Source: Euryarchaeota archaeon UBA256 (lineage in GTDB: Archaea; Thermoplasmatota; Poseidoniia; Poseidoniales; Poseidoniaceae). From it: a stretch of DNA of 64,000 nt. The stretch is taken from assembly GCA_002494645.1 (NCBI GenBank), contig DACE01000031.1, positions 7,276-71,275 on the forward strand. The letters are read 5' to 3'. A program made the position numbers and the translations under genes. The notes beneath the pieces were generated by a model. It saw only the letters and a list, made by a program, of their open reading frames with translations. It was not told the origin of the DNA and searched no databases. Positions within the stretch are counted from its first letter, which is position 1. Each line of letters opens with the position of its first letter. Positions 1 through 9,400 of the stretch are shown here, piece by piece.

Positions 1-561
1 ATCCATTGCAGGAACGACGACACCAGTATAGCCCCATGAACCACCCGTAACGGTTCGATCTGCGTACTTCTTGGTCGGGCTGGTGTAGCCCTGGTCGCCC
101 AAAGCGACGAATTCTCCGGTCGTGTTGAGGTGGGCGCTACCAAGAGTGCTGACTGAGGAAGAACTCGAAAAGCGTGGCGTGAATTCGGTGGGGTTGCCTT
201 TGAGATATGCGGTTTGACCACTCACGTCGATGTTGTCACGTCGTGCTGTGGTAAAGGGAGAGGGTGAGCCGGCATTACCGCTGGTATAGTCGGTGTCACC
301 TTCGCCGCCGTAGTGGTTGTTGGTGGTGAAGTTGGTCCAGCTGGTGGAGCTCGCATCGCCGCGAAGGTTGAATTGAGCTGACGTGACCTCGGCTCCGTAG
401 GGAATTGACACGATACCAGCAGTGCCGTTACCGCTGCCCGAAAAGGTATGCTCGTAGGACGTGGAGCCGTCCTTGAACTGCGTTTCAGTGGTCGCGCCCA
501 TGGCCAATGGCGAGAGAGTCGAAAGAACAAACACGAGCGTTAGGAATAGTGCACGACGCAT
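1..561 (-). CDS. Secreted surface protein, C-terminus cut by window edge
   Basis: The reading frame is open from an ATG at 561 to base 1, so 187 N-terminal codons are present and the C-terminus lies outside. Residues 1-22 form a signal peptide (MRRALFLTLVFVLS then a small-residue cleavage region near MGATTE). The rest is rich in Ser, Thr, Gly and Asn with no transmembrane segment, typical of a secreted or cell-surface beta protein; one stretch (IPYGAEVTSAQFNLRG) looks like a jelly-roll or fibronectin-like strand pair. No catalytic motif is visible and I do not recognise a family. It is transcribed away from the membrane-protein gene at 703, with 141 bases between them that should hold both promoters. 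Confidence 0.75.
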   Translation of the reverse strand, partial: MRRALFLTLVFVLSTLSPLAMGATTETQFKDGSTSYEHTFSGSGNGTAGIVSIPYGAEVTSAQFNLRGDASSTSWTNFTTNNHYGGEGDTDYTSGNAGSPSPFTTARRDNIDVSGQTAYLKGNPTEFTPRFSSSSSVSTLGSAHLNTTGEFVALGDQGYTSPTKKYADRTVTGGSWGYTGVVVPAMD

Positions 562-702
562 AATAAGCCACCCAAGACAAACAGTGATGCCTTTCATTAC
601 ATTTGAATGATACCCCTTACGGGCACCGATGGAACTTCATGGCAAACACAATCAAAGCGAGGATTGAAGACTTCCAAAGGTCAGCCTCGTAACGGTGAGA
701 AG

Positions 703-1095
703 ATGGCAGAACAGGGTTCTTTTTTGAGTCGGCTATGGGCAAAACAATACGGGAAGCAATACGCCATAACCGCCATTGCTTCTGCATCAAGCGCCATTTT
801 CCTCTTGCTTTGTGGCTATCAAGTTCTTTTCTTACAAAATCACGTAACTTGGGGTTCGTACACGGGCCCAGCTCTGGTTGGGGCGGTCCTCGCGCTGGCC
901 GTCGTCCTCATCTCCTTCCCTGAATACCTTCGATTCAAGGGCCATGTACTCACGCTCGAAGAAATCAAGGGACTACGCTCCACTGCTGAATTACGACGAC
1001 AAAAAGCGGATGGTGATTTGGCCGCTCAAGCCCTAGGTGCGGGTCATTTGGAACAATGGCAGGCATTCCTTGATAGCAAAGGCCTCCGACGGTGA
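703..1095 (+). CDS. Small two-TM membrane protein, DUF3198-like
   Basis: This 130-residue protein has two hydrophobic helices (about residues 19-42 and 49-69) followed by a charged cytoplasmic helical tail (TLEEIKGLRSTAELRR). The frame is open from 607, but the ATG at 703 has GGTGAG a few bases upstream and starts right before the conserved-looking part, so I chose it. The overall plan resembles the DUF3198 membrane proteins of Thermoplasmata, a weak resemblance from memory. It ends 16 bases before the signal peptidase start, with that gene's ribosome-binding site in between, so the two are probably cotranscribed. Function unknown. Confidence 0.65.
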   Translation: MAEQGSFLSRLWAKQYGKQYAITAIASASSAIFLLLCGYQVLFLQNHVTWGSYTGPALVGAVLALAVVLISFPEYLRFKGHVLTLEEIKGLRSTAELRRQKADGDLAAQALGAGHLEQWQAFLDSKGLRR

Positions 1096-1111
1096 AGCGG
1101 AGGCAACAAGG

Positions 1112-2104
1112 GTGGAAGGACACGACCCCTTGCGGTCGCTGATGCTTGAACTTCTCTTGGCCGTTGGCATGATTGCCTGCTTGGTTGGAGCCATGTTCAT
1201 TCACACTGGGTCCATGCCGCCATTGGTCGTCGTTGAATCGAAATCAATGATCCATGAAGAACAAGGAGAGATTGGAAGCATTGATGCTGGAGACTTGATA
1301 CTTGTTCACAACCAACCGGCTGGAACCATCGTCACCTTCGCCGAAGCCACCGATAAAAATCACCGCTCCTACGGTCATGAACGTCACGGAATGGAAGGTG
1401 ATGTCATCATTTACGCCAAGAACGGAGAGGAAGGTACACCCATCATCCACCGAGCTATTCTTCGTGTGGTTGCAGAACAAACGGCTCTCCCCGACCGCGA
1501 GGCTGACATGCCGTGTTCCGAAGAGGCGACCTATGACGCACAACGCATGGCGTCTGACGGCCAAGTAGGAAGTTGCATCTTAACATGGAGCGTGCCGGGA
1601 ACCACGGTTAACGACGTCGTCAATATCACCGTCCATTTTGACGGCTCGGATGCAGCCTATTACGATTGTAAACGACCCGCTCACAGCGGGGAAACCTATC
1701 TTGTTGAACCCCATTTGGTCATTTGGCAGTGGCAACCGACTCACGAAGGAATACTGACCTTGGGCGATAACAACAAATGCTCGGTTGACCAAGGAGCACA
1801 AGCAACCAACGGTTCCTCAGGCGTTCACAGTCCGTCTGGCATCGTTGGCCCCATCCGAGACGGGTGGGTTTTAGGCGTCGCCGGGGGTGAAATTCCTTGG
1901 CTCGGCACGGTGAAGTTGATGATTGGTGGTGAAGATTCCTACGGAACACAAGACGTTCCTCTCTCGTCGTTTACGGCCCTCTTTACCCTTCTCGCAGTGG
2001 TCTTACTGTCTCCCTTTGTAAGCGAACATGTATTCAAGCGCATACTTAGCCGTTCACCCGAATGGAAATGGGCTCAACCTGTTGAAGTTGGCGAAGAAGA
2101 ATAG
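1112..2104 (+). CDS. Signal peptidase I, archaeal Sec11 type (S26B)
   Basis: Membrane-bound serine protease that removes signal peptides from exported proteins. Residues 11-32 are a transmembrane anchor; the active-site Ser is S45 in ESKSM, the catalytic His is H113 in IIHR, and the acid residues are in GDNN (D219) and SVDQ (D226), giving the Ser-His-Asp arrangement of archaeal and ER Sec11 rather than the bacterial Ser-Lys pair. A second hydrophobic helix is near the C-terminus (LFTLLAVVLLSPF). The stretch between the His and GDNN boxes (about 120-205) is longer than in minimal Sec11 proteins. I chose GTG 1112 because GGAGG lies 8 bases upstream; an in-frame ATG at 1037 lies inside the upstream gene. 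The 3' end overlaps the convergent gene by 31 bases. Confidence 0.85.
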   Translation: MEGHDPLRSLMLELLLAVGMIACLVGAMFIHTGSMPPLVVVESKSMIHEEQGEIGSIDAGDLILVHNQPAGTIVTFAEATDKNHRSYGHERHGMEGDVIIYAKNGEEGTPIIHRAILRVVAEQTALPDREADMPCSEEATYDAQRMASDGQVGSCILTWSVPGTTVNDVVNITVHFDGSDAAYYDCKRPAHSGETYLVEPHLVIWQWQPTHEGILTLGDNNKCSVDQGAQATNGSSGVHSPSGIVGPIRDGWVLGVAGGEIPWLGTVKLMIGGEDSYGTQDVPLSSFTALFTLLAVVLLSPFVSEHVFKRILSRSPEWKWAQPVEVGEEE

Positions 2105-2835
2105 CCTGCCTTTGCCAAGGCTTCATCCATCGTCAGTTCACCCTGGCTCACGCGACGTGCGAGGTGAGTTGAGATGGTCAATGAACCTCTCGAGCGACGG
2201 CGACTGATACGTTGGATGTTTCTCACTTCGCCCTCACTGGGTTCAACTTCCCGCCACTCCACGACGGATTGACCGGGCATTCTTGCAATTTTCAATGCCG
2301 AGTTGGCATGGGCGTTTCGAGCAGTCCCCTGACTTGTTCGGTACTCGTTGACTTGCTGAACTGGATAACCCCGAAGGAGAAATGCATTGACGAGTTGGTC
2401 TCTGTGAAGAGGAGAACCGTGGCCGATACGGACAAGGACGCGCTTTGGAGCGTAAGATTCGATATGGCCTACGAGGGCGTGGACCGTTGCTTCAATTGAC
2501 TCGTGAACCGCTTTGCCCAGGAGTTTTTCATCCGCAAACCAAGCACACCCAGGGCGAGGGCCAGGGTCAATACCGATGAGGAGTTCCTCAATGTTGTCGA
2601 GTTTGTTCACAATCCTCAACCATGAGTTGACTGCAGCGGAGACAGAGTCTGCTTTCACGCCAACACCGCGCCCACCCCGTTGATGGACTTCTTCGGGTGT
2701 TCCAAACCACCATGCATCCCGATCCGGTAGGGCTTGGTCGTGTTCCACGAGGACGGGCGTGATGCCGATGTCTTGCAACACGCGCAGCAAGTGATAGGCC
2801 ATACGGAAATCTTCCGTCCTCACGTAGACCTGCAT
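2074..2835 (-). CDS. RNase H-fold protein, RuvC/YqgF-like
   Basis: 253 residues. The central part begins with IGIDPG (near residue 88), the first strand motif of the RuvC/YqgF branch of the RNase H fold, followed by VLVRIGHGSP and then VNEYRTS, which sits where YqgF-like proteins carry their second acidic motif. The N-terminal 80 residues look like a separate alpha/beta domain and the C-terminal 50 are basic (RISRRRSRGS), suiting nucleic-acid binding. It starts 130 bases from the divergently transcribed Hjc gene, so two resolvase-like genes may share a control region. Activity is inferred from the fold motifs only; it could be a catalytically altered RNA- or DNA-binding protein. Confidence 0.6.
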   Translation of the reverse strand: MQVYVRTEDFRMAYHLLRVLQDIGITPVLVEHDQALPDRDAWWFGTPEEVHQRGGRGVGVKADSVSAAVNSWLRIVNKLDNIEELLIGIDPGPRPGCAWFADEKLLGKAVHESIEATVHALVGHIESYAPKRVLVRIGHGSPLHRDQLVNAFLLRGYPVQQVNEYRTSQGTARNAHANSALKIARMPGQSVVEWREVEPSEGEVRNIQRISRRRSRGSLTISTHLARRVSQGELTMDEALAKAGYSSSPTSTG

Positions 2836-2965
2836 GATGAGTTAGCCTTGCGGCTGGACCTGTTCTAATCTATCGGTTCGGTGTTTTGGTTCATCCGAGG
2901 ATTCACCGTCGCTACCGCGTCATTCTTCCGAAGTTATCAAGAACGATAGACAACGATGCTTGCCC

Positions 2966-3631
2966 ATGACAGGCGCCTATGAGCGGGAGCTTCGCGAGGT
3001 CCTTTCGGGAACTGAAAAGGGCGTGGACAAGGTCACTCGCTCGTGTTCCCCCAAAGAAAAAAGCCGTATGAGTCGTGTCATTGAGCGGCCATTTCTTGTC
3101 GTACGAGCAGCGGGCTCTGGCATGGAAGGCAGCGGAGATCTTGTCGCTATGCGGGGTGACTGCAGTTTTCCAATCGAGGTCAAAACGACCAAGGATTTGA
3201 AAAAATACTTTTCGGGTCGAACAAAAATTCAACTTGAAGCCATGATTCGTGAGGGAGAGCGTACGGGCCTGATGCCACTCTATGCGCATCGTCTGAAAGG
3301 TTCCCGAGGCGATTCATGGCGCATTTTTCGTGTTGAAACTCGTGGCCTGAGCGGTACCTTGCGACGTTTGGAAAGCCTCATACCTCCATTTCCGTTGACC
3401 AGAAATGGTACGCCGTTTATGGATTGGGAGCAAGGAATGCCACTCAATGAATTCCTTGCGATGATGTGTTCACCTGAAGGAAGAGTTGAGCCGTCCTTTG
3501 ATGCAGTGCAGGCAAGAGCGAAACACGTGATGGTCAAGGAGAAGCAAATGGAGCCATCATCAAGTGACATTTTAGCTGAATTGCAACGTCGCCGAACGAC
3601 GACATTGACCCAATTCACAGATAGGGTATGA
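2966..3631 (+). CDS. hjc: Holliday junction resolvase Hjc
   Basis: Archaeal structure-specific endonuclease that cuts four-way DNA junctions during recombination and fork repair. The N-terminal 95 residues carry the Hjc signature: YERELREVL near the start, VVRAAGSG, then the PD-(D/E)XK metal site with D58 and E71-V-K73. The protein is 221 residues, well over the roughly 120-150 of classical Hjc; the extra C-terminal 120 residues are of unknown role and the tail (ILAELQRRRTTTLTQF) is helical and basic. I chose ATG 2966 over a TTG two codons earlier. Its last 17 bases overlap the end of the convergent protease gene. Confidence 0.8.
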   Translation: MTGAYERELREVLSGTEKGVDKVTRSCSPKEKSRMSRVIERPFLVVRAAGSGMEGSGDLVAMRGDCSFPIEVKTTKDLKKYFSGRTKIQLEAMIREGERTGLMPLYAHRLKGSRGDSWRIFRVETRGLSGTLRRLESLIPPFPLTRNGTPFMDWEQGMPLNEFLAMMCSPEGRVEPSFDAVQARAKHVMVKEKQMEPSSSDILAELQRRRTTTLTQFTDRV

Positions 3632-5105
3632 ACATCGTAAACAAGAGCATGCCGAGCAACATGAGCGAAGAATAACTCGATGCTTTGGATGAAAGGTGGT
3701 CAACCCACATGGGATGAAGGTCCCATAATTTCAATTTTCGACCCAAGCGTTTGAAGCCGCTCAGCATAGCATGCAACATGTCTCGAAGCATGTGCCCTCC
3801 GTCAAAAGGCACCATGGGAATGAGGTTGGTAAATCCGAGAAGTATGTTAACCCACATCAGCCAAAAGAGGAGGTTAGCGATGAAAAGAAGACCTGATGTC
3901 CCAAGCAATGCTGCAAAAATGCCGTCTCCCGCTTCAAGCAGACTTTCTTCAAAGGGATGAATTGCAACCCCGTTCATCTCAAAGGGTACGAGAAGAATTG
4001 TGATAACATGAAGGGGGACAGAAAGGGCTCGCTGCAGGAGTGTCCCTTCCCATCGAGGGGAAAGAGGGCCTGCGAGACGATCGATGCCTGCAGTCCCTTC
4101 TGATAGGCCTTCAACTCCCAAGAAAGGGTCGCCCTGCTCAATCTCTAGGGAAGTAAGCAATTCTTCGCTCCATCCAAGTTCGAGGTAGTAGTCATACTTG
4201 TCACCAAAGGTTGCGGTGAGAGTTTCACGTTCGCCGTTTTCATGTCGAACGACAAGGTCGACGGTGTCGTTGCTTTGATAGCCGTCAAGGATACTTCGGA
4301 AGGATTCAAGGTCATGCACACCTTGTCCATCAATGGAAATGAGCGTGTCCCATGGTTGCATTCCTGCTTCATCAGCGCCTCCATCTTTGACAATGCCTTT
4401 GACGTGGATATAATCCTCGGTTGCGACAAATTGTCCGGCGAGGCCGCCGAGCAAGAGAAACATCACAAAGGCTGCAAAAATGTTCGTGGCAGGCCCTGCA
4501 GCAAACATCCGGAGACGCTCCCTACGCGGAGCACGAAGCAATTCATCACTCTGCGGTTCAGCAAAAGCGCCCAGGGGAAGAGGACCGAGTTGAAGCAACC
4601 CAAAGGAACGGATTCTCATGCCGTGACCTCGGGCCAGCAAACCGTGACCGAGTTCGTGAATCACGAGGGAGATGATGAAGGCCAAGGCACCCCATCCGAG
4701 AGGAATGACTGGATTGAGGCCGGGAACTGCGACGAGTTCGCTTGCCGAAGGAGGTGGTGCAGAGGGCGGTGAAAGAACGGAAGTGATGAATGCGAGGAGG
4801 ACGAGGAGGCCGACCATCAACATCGAAACTGAACAAACCCAAAGCGAAACTTCTCCATACGCCCTCCAGAATTTGCGGGGGCGGGCCATTCGTTCCAGCA
4901 AGCGTTGCCCTCGTTGGGTTCGTACCATGAGAACGATGCCCAAGGCACGAGTTGCATTCCATCGGTCAAGAGTACCATTTCGCTCCCATCGTTTGATGAG
5001 AAGATACCACCCGATAAGGAGGGCAAACAGGATTGTCCAATCGGCTTGAACCGACCCCCAAGTGCCCACCATGTGATGACCGACGGGCCGTTCTGTCTTG
5101 AACAT
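3615..5105 (-). CDS. Site-2 protease family (M50) with PDZ domain
   Basis: Intramembrane zinc metalloprotease of the S2P/RseP group. The zinc motif HELGH (H150, E151, H154) lies in one hydrophobic helix and the third ligand D435 lies in the NLIPMVPFDGGHM segment; both are intact. A PDZ-like domain occupies about residues 225-310 between them (GMQPWDTLISIDGQGV). Five or more other hydrophobic helices are present. Such enzymes release membrane-tethered regulators by cutting inside the bilayer. A candidate substrate type, a membrane-anchored winged-helix protein, is encoded at 56589-59153, but nothing in the sequence links the two directly. The substrate is unknown. Confidence 0.88.
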   Translation of the reverse strand: MFKTERPVGHHMVGTWGSVQADWTILFALLIGWYLLIKRWERNGTLDRWNATRALGIVLMVRTQRGQRLLERMARPRKFWRAYGEVSLWVCSVSMLMVGLLVLLAFITSVLSPPSAPPPSASELVAVPGLNPVIPLGWGALAFIISLVIHELGHGLLARGHGMRIRSFGLLQLGPLPLGAFAEPQSDELLRAPRRERLRMFAAGPATNIFAAFVMFLLLGGLAGQFVATEDYIHVKGIVKDGGADEAGMQPWDTLISIDGQGVHDLESFRSILDGYQSNDTVDLVVRHENGERETLTATFGDKYDYYLELGWSEELLTSLEIEQGDPFLGVEGLSEGTAGIDRLAGPLSPRWEGTLLQRALSVPLHVITILLVPFEMNGVAIHPFEESLLEAGDGIFAALLGTSGLLFIANLLFWLMWVNILLGFTNLIPMVPFDGGHMLRDMLHAMLSGFKRLGRKLKLWDLHPMWVDHLSSKASSYSSLMLLGMLLFTMFIPYL

Positions 5106-5169
5106 TGATATTGTCTCTCACGTCAAAATCTTGACAAACCTTCTTGACAGGTCGGGCGTTGAGTTGACC

Positions 5170-5688
5170 ATGCACACACACCACATGGCCATTGAGGTAT
5201 GGTGTGAAGAGACGTGGGGTGAACGCCCCGTACGAATTTCAGAGTGGGCCACTCACGACAGTATCGTTCAAGTCTTTATTCGTCTTTCTTCGAGCGTCTT
5301 AATCGCTGATTTTGAGGTCAACGGTGAAGGGATGCTTGGCATCCGTCAGCACCTACATGTCCCCCTTGAGACATGGAATCCTGGCTCCATCCAAGGACTC
5401 CGGACATCTGAGGGGAAAACTCGATTCCAGCATCGCCGACAAAGCATCTACCTCTCCAGCGAATTACGCGTCCCTGAATGGGGTGCGGCCTTGCTTGAAG
5501 AATGGCTGATGAGCATGAGAGGCCATGCCACCCGGCCCAAGGACAGATTGCAGCGAATGAATGAAGTCAAGCGCATGAAGACCTCCATTGAACGGAATCT
5601 CGAAAGTGCATCTCTGACCAAAATCACAGATGAGGTTACATCCTTGGATGAACGGGTTGACCGAGTTGGCAACCACTTAGCGAACTGA
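5170..5688 (+). CDS. Conserved-looking hypothetical protein
   Basis: About 172 residues with no signal peptide, membrane helix or motif that I recognise. The N-terminal two thirds looks like a beta-rich soluble domain (MAIEVWCEETWGERP, VFIRLSSSVLIADFEV) and the C-terminal 50 residues form a charged helix ending DEVTSLDERVDRVGNHLAN, likely a coiled coil. The frame is open back to a TTG at 5098, but this would overlap the start of the divergent protease gene, so I chose ATG 5170; ATG 5185 is also possible. Its last 12 bases overlap the convergent macro-domain gene. Confidence 0.55.
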   Translation: MHTHHMAIEVWCEETWGERPVRISEWATHDSIVQVFIRLSSSVLIADFEVNGEGMLGIRQHLHVPLETWNPGSIQGLRTSEGKTRFQHRRQSIYLSSELRVPEWGAALLEEWLMSMRGHATRPKDRLQRMNEVKRMKTSIERNLESASLTKITDEVTSLDERVDRVGNHLAN

Positions 5689-6315
5689 TTCTTCCATGGT
5701 GGTATCAACGCCAGGGAACTGATCTTCCCCTTCTCTGTACACCGTTCTCATGTTGTTGATGAAATTTCGTTCTTTAACCACAATGGTATACTCTTTGATA
5801 CCGTAGTCTTTCTCGCCATCGAGCATCTCCAACAAGACTTGAAGCGTGAGGCGAGCCCCTTCACGGTGCGGATATGCGAATACACCCATCGAAATCGGAG
5901 GACTCACAATGGAGGTGATGTCGCCCAGTTCTTCAATCGTGGCAAATAAATTTGCATACGTTTCTGCAAGGAGTTCTCTGCGTTCTTCATCTTGATTCGG
6001 GCGGCGGCAATCAGGGCCAACCACGTGAATGATATGTTTGTAATTCTCACCAAGGGCGTAGGGTTCAGTGGTCACATTCTTGGTAACAGCACAGGGCGGG
6101 GCGTTGATTTTCCGCATGTCAAGACAAATATTTCGGGTAACTTGTGTCAATTCCTTGCCAGCTTTTTGGTGAATCATAGCATCGAGCCCTTCGCGGCCCG
6201 AGAGTCGATTATTGGCAGGTGTGATGAGGACATCACCTGAATGATTCCATACGTCACCGCCCATGACGCGGAGGACGCCCCACTTGCATGTTCGTGCCAT
6301 GTAGAGTTCGGCCAT
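5677..6315 (-). CDS. Macro domain protein (ADP-ribose binding)
   Basis: The protein contains a macro domain: GDVWNHSGDVLITPANNRLSG is the first loop that binds ADP-ribose, and a later SPPISMGVFAYPH segment matches the second, phosphate-binding loop (usual form PAISTGIYGFP). Macro domains read or remove ADP-ribose from proteins or nucleic acids, or hydrolyse its derivatives. Here the usual VNAAN is ITPANN, so the Asn often needed for hydrolase activity has a close equivalent. I chose ATG 6315 because GGAGAG lies just upstream and the frame before it (to 6468) has no such signal. An AT-rich element reading TTAATATG is just upstream on the minus strand. Target unknown. Confidence 0.78.
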   Translation of the reverse strand: MAELYMARTCKWGVLRVMGGDVWNHSGDVLITPANNRLSGREGLDAMIHQKAGKELTQVTRNICLDMRKINAPPCAVTKNVTTEPYALGENYKHIIHVVGPDCRRPNQDEERRELLAETYANLFATIEELGDITSIVSPPISMGVFAYPHREGARLTLQVLLEMLDGEKDYGIKEYTIVVKERNFINNMRTVYREGEDQFPGVDTTMEESVR

Positions 6316-6473
6316 CGTCTCTCCAAGATAGGCCACCCTACATATTAACTGCGCATTCAATTCATGAAACTTGTAAAAAATGGACATATTTCCACCTGGG
6401 ACAGAGCAGTCAAAGGAATGAGCCACTGGCCCCAAGGCGATACCGCTAAAGCGACACCTGCCTTGCACGAATC

Positions 6474-9400
6474 ATGACCACGAAAAGCGCTATCGTCGCC
6501 GTGGTCCTTTTGTTCTGTTCAACACTCCCGTTAACGACATTGACAAGTTCAGAGAATGCTTCTGAACTCGAAGCGTCATCTTCGACCTTCTTTGATGGAT
6601 TCTTCGTTGGCCACAATGAGGATGTCTGGAATGCAACGCCCTGGCCCACCATCGCCGTACCGGAAGGCTTCACCTACAACAGCGTCATTGATTACAGTGA
6701 TGTTGGTGTCCTCATCAACAACCTCTCTGATGAAAGTCGAACCATCGGTTGGGCTTTCGTAGCGGCTCGCAACATTTCCCTTGATCGCGTCTTCATCTTC
6801 AACGAAAGCGGAACGCCCACCAAGGAAACCATCAACAGAGACCAATTTGAGACGTACTTTGCCACTCCATTCCTTGAAATGCTTCAAAATCGTTCCTCAG
6901 CGAGTGGAGTCAACTATCTGGTAACTACCAAAGGTATCCCACTTCGTGTTTCTGGAGGCAACGACAAAGCCAGTTTTGACCAAGAGCTCGCTCTCTTGGG
7001 AGGCGCTTACAACAGTTCAATCGGTGGGAATTACTGGATACAACACGATTACGGTCCACTCGCTGGAAAAGCCATGGAGCCCTTCAAGCGAAGCAAATAC
7101 GGGTTTTTCTTAGTGACTCGCCTCACAGGTTACACCGTTGATACGGCATTGGAACTCATCGAACGGGCCAATCAAAGCCTCGGCCAACGGGGTGAGTTTG
7201 TACTTGACCTTGCGACCAACCGTAACGGGTCAGGGTACAAGTTTTGGAACGACGATTTGTACACTGCAAATACAACACTCAACGGAAGCATGGGATTGCC
7301 TGTTACCTTTGATGAAGAATCTGAATTCCTCACGAACGTTTCGAATGTGATGGGTTATGCCTCATGGGGAAGCAACGACGGCAATTGGAACAAAAACTAC
7401 CTGCCCAACGGAGGCTTTGATACCACCGATTCCTCTTGGCAAAGTGGGTCCCGCTATTGGAATTCCAGTGCTCCGACAGTAGCAGTAGGTGACTCTTTTT
7501 CTTGGGCCTATCAAACATCCACAAAACAAGGAGGGAACGGGGCTTTTGAAGCCGCCATCGGTACTGCGTGCCAACAAGATTCTGGCGACATGATGCAAGG
7601 GGTCTACGCAGAATATTTTGACAACGCAGGTGTCAGTTTCAGCACTGCTAGCATGCCGTTACTCATCGACCGTACGCCCGATCACGTGCGCATTGAACCT
7701 CATCTTTCCCACGGCTCCTCGAACAACCCCTATTCTGGACTCGATAACCGATTCAAGCAAGATTGGGGCGCACGGTTTAGCGGACTCATCGACGTCCCAG
7801 ACAGCGGAAACTGGACCTTTTACCTCAACTCAGATGACGGTTCAGAACTGTGGATGAACGGTGCAAGTTTAATTCAGAACTACGGCAGTCACGGCATGCG
7901 GGAATATTCAGCCGTAGTCAATCTCAGTTCCGGAATGCATGATTTCCGCATCGAATTCTTCCAAGGTGGAGGCCCTCACGGGCTCATTCTTTCGTGGGAA
8001 GGGCCAAACACGAGTAAATCGTCGATTCCTGCATCTGCCTTTTACGTGGCCAATAACGACCTCCCTGAGGTCGACGCACTGATTCATTCTTGGCAATTCG
8101 AGGAAGCGACGGGGAGCCAAGCCAACGATAGCATGGCGAATGGGTCTAATTTCACGCTCAATGGAATGGACAACAGCAACTGGCGCAGTTGTCTGGACGG
8201 TTCGTGCCTGTGGTTTGATGGAAGTAACGATTATGCTCAAGTCAACGTTGATGACTGGGTGGGTAATTTTACCGTAAGCCAATGGGTTTGGGCCAACACA
8301 ACGAACCAATCCGCCTATGCATCGACCTTCGCCATCGATGACAATGCTGGGTCCAACCAATCCTTCCAGCACATGGTTTCTGGAGGAAAATGGTACCTTC
8401 ATAACAATCAGAGCCGAAGTTTTGGTGACGTCATTGCTCAACGTTGGACGCATTTGGTCACCGTTTACGACGGTGGAGAAACGCGCCAATACATGGATGG
8501 CGTGCTCGTGAATACCAACACCTATCCCAACGGTTCCTTCAACAACATTGACCTCTACAAACTTGGCGTCAATCGAGCAGGTTCTTCGTTCTTTGAAGGG
8601 AAAATCGACAACCTCTTGATTTGGGATCGGGCGATAGACAACAGCTCTATCACATCACTTCGTCGTTCAATCGTCGATAATTGCTCAACGTATTCTGGTC
8701 ATGGGACAGATGTAGCATCTCTTGAAACTGAATATCCAATTCCATCAAACTTCACGAGTCATGCATGGGTCATCTATGGCTACGGCAAGCGTGCGGGTGA
8801 TGTCTACGGTGCCTTTGACATCGTGGTTGATGCTTTGGATGTGAACGGGAACGTCCTCTCATCCAATACCTCGGCAAGTGAAGCCTTCACGACCTCGTGG
8901 GCCTCTGAAACGATGCGTTTTCGACCCCACGCGGATGCGGTCACTCTACGTGTCACGTTCAGTGTTGACATTGTGCCGACCTCGACAGGTGGTTCTCTGT
9001 TTGTGGATTCGGCGGTACTCCGAGTCATACGCCCCCACATGGATTGGGTCAACGGTTCAATCGCAGACACCGCAGTATCAACGGGGGGTCGCTCGTTCAA
9101 TTGGGGAACAGCCTACGGCCAATCGCTCATCGCTGACCTGCTTGAGGACGGCGTTTCGGGCGTGAAGGGCTACGTCTACGAGCCTTACCTTACGGCTGTT
9201 GGCATGCCAAGTATTCTTCATCCGAGTTATGCTTCTGGCTACAACCTTGCTGAAAGTCACGCTGCAGCCAACCGAATCTCGGGGTGGATGGGCGTGGTTG
9301 TTGGCGATCCAAAAATGGCAGCTTACGCCGATATCTTCCATGATGTTAACATCGTTGATGTGAGGTCAGATGGCTATGTCAATCAAGGCGAAAACACGAC

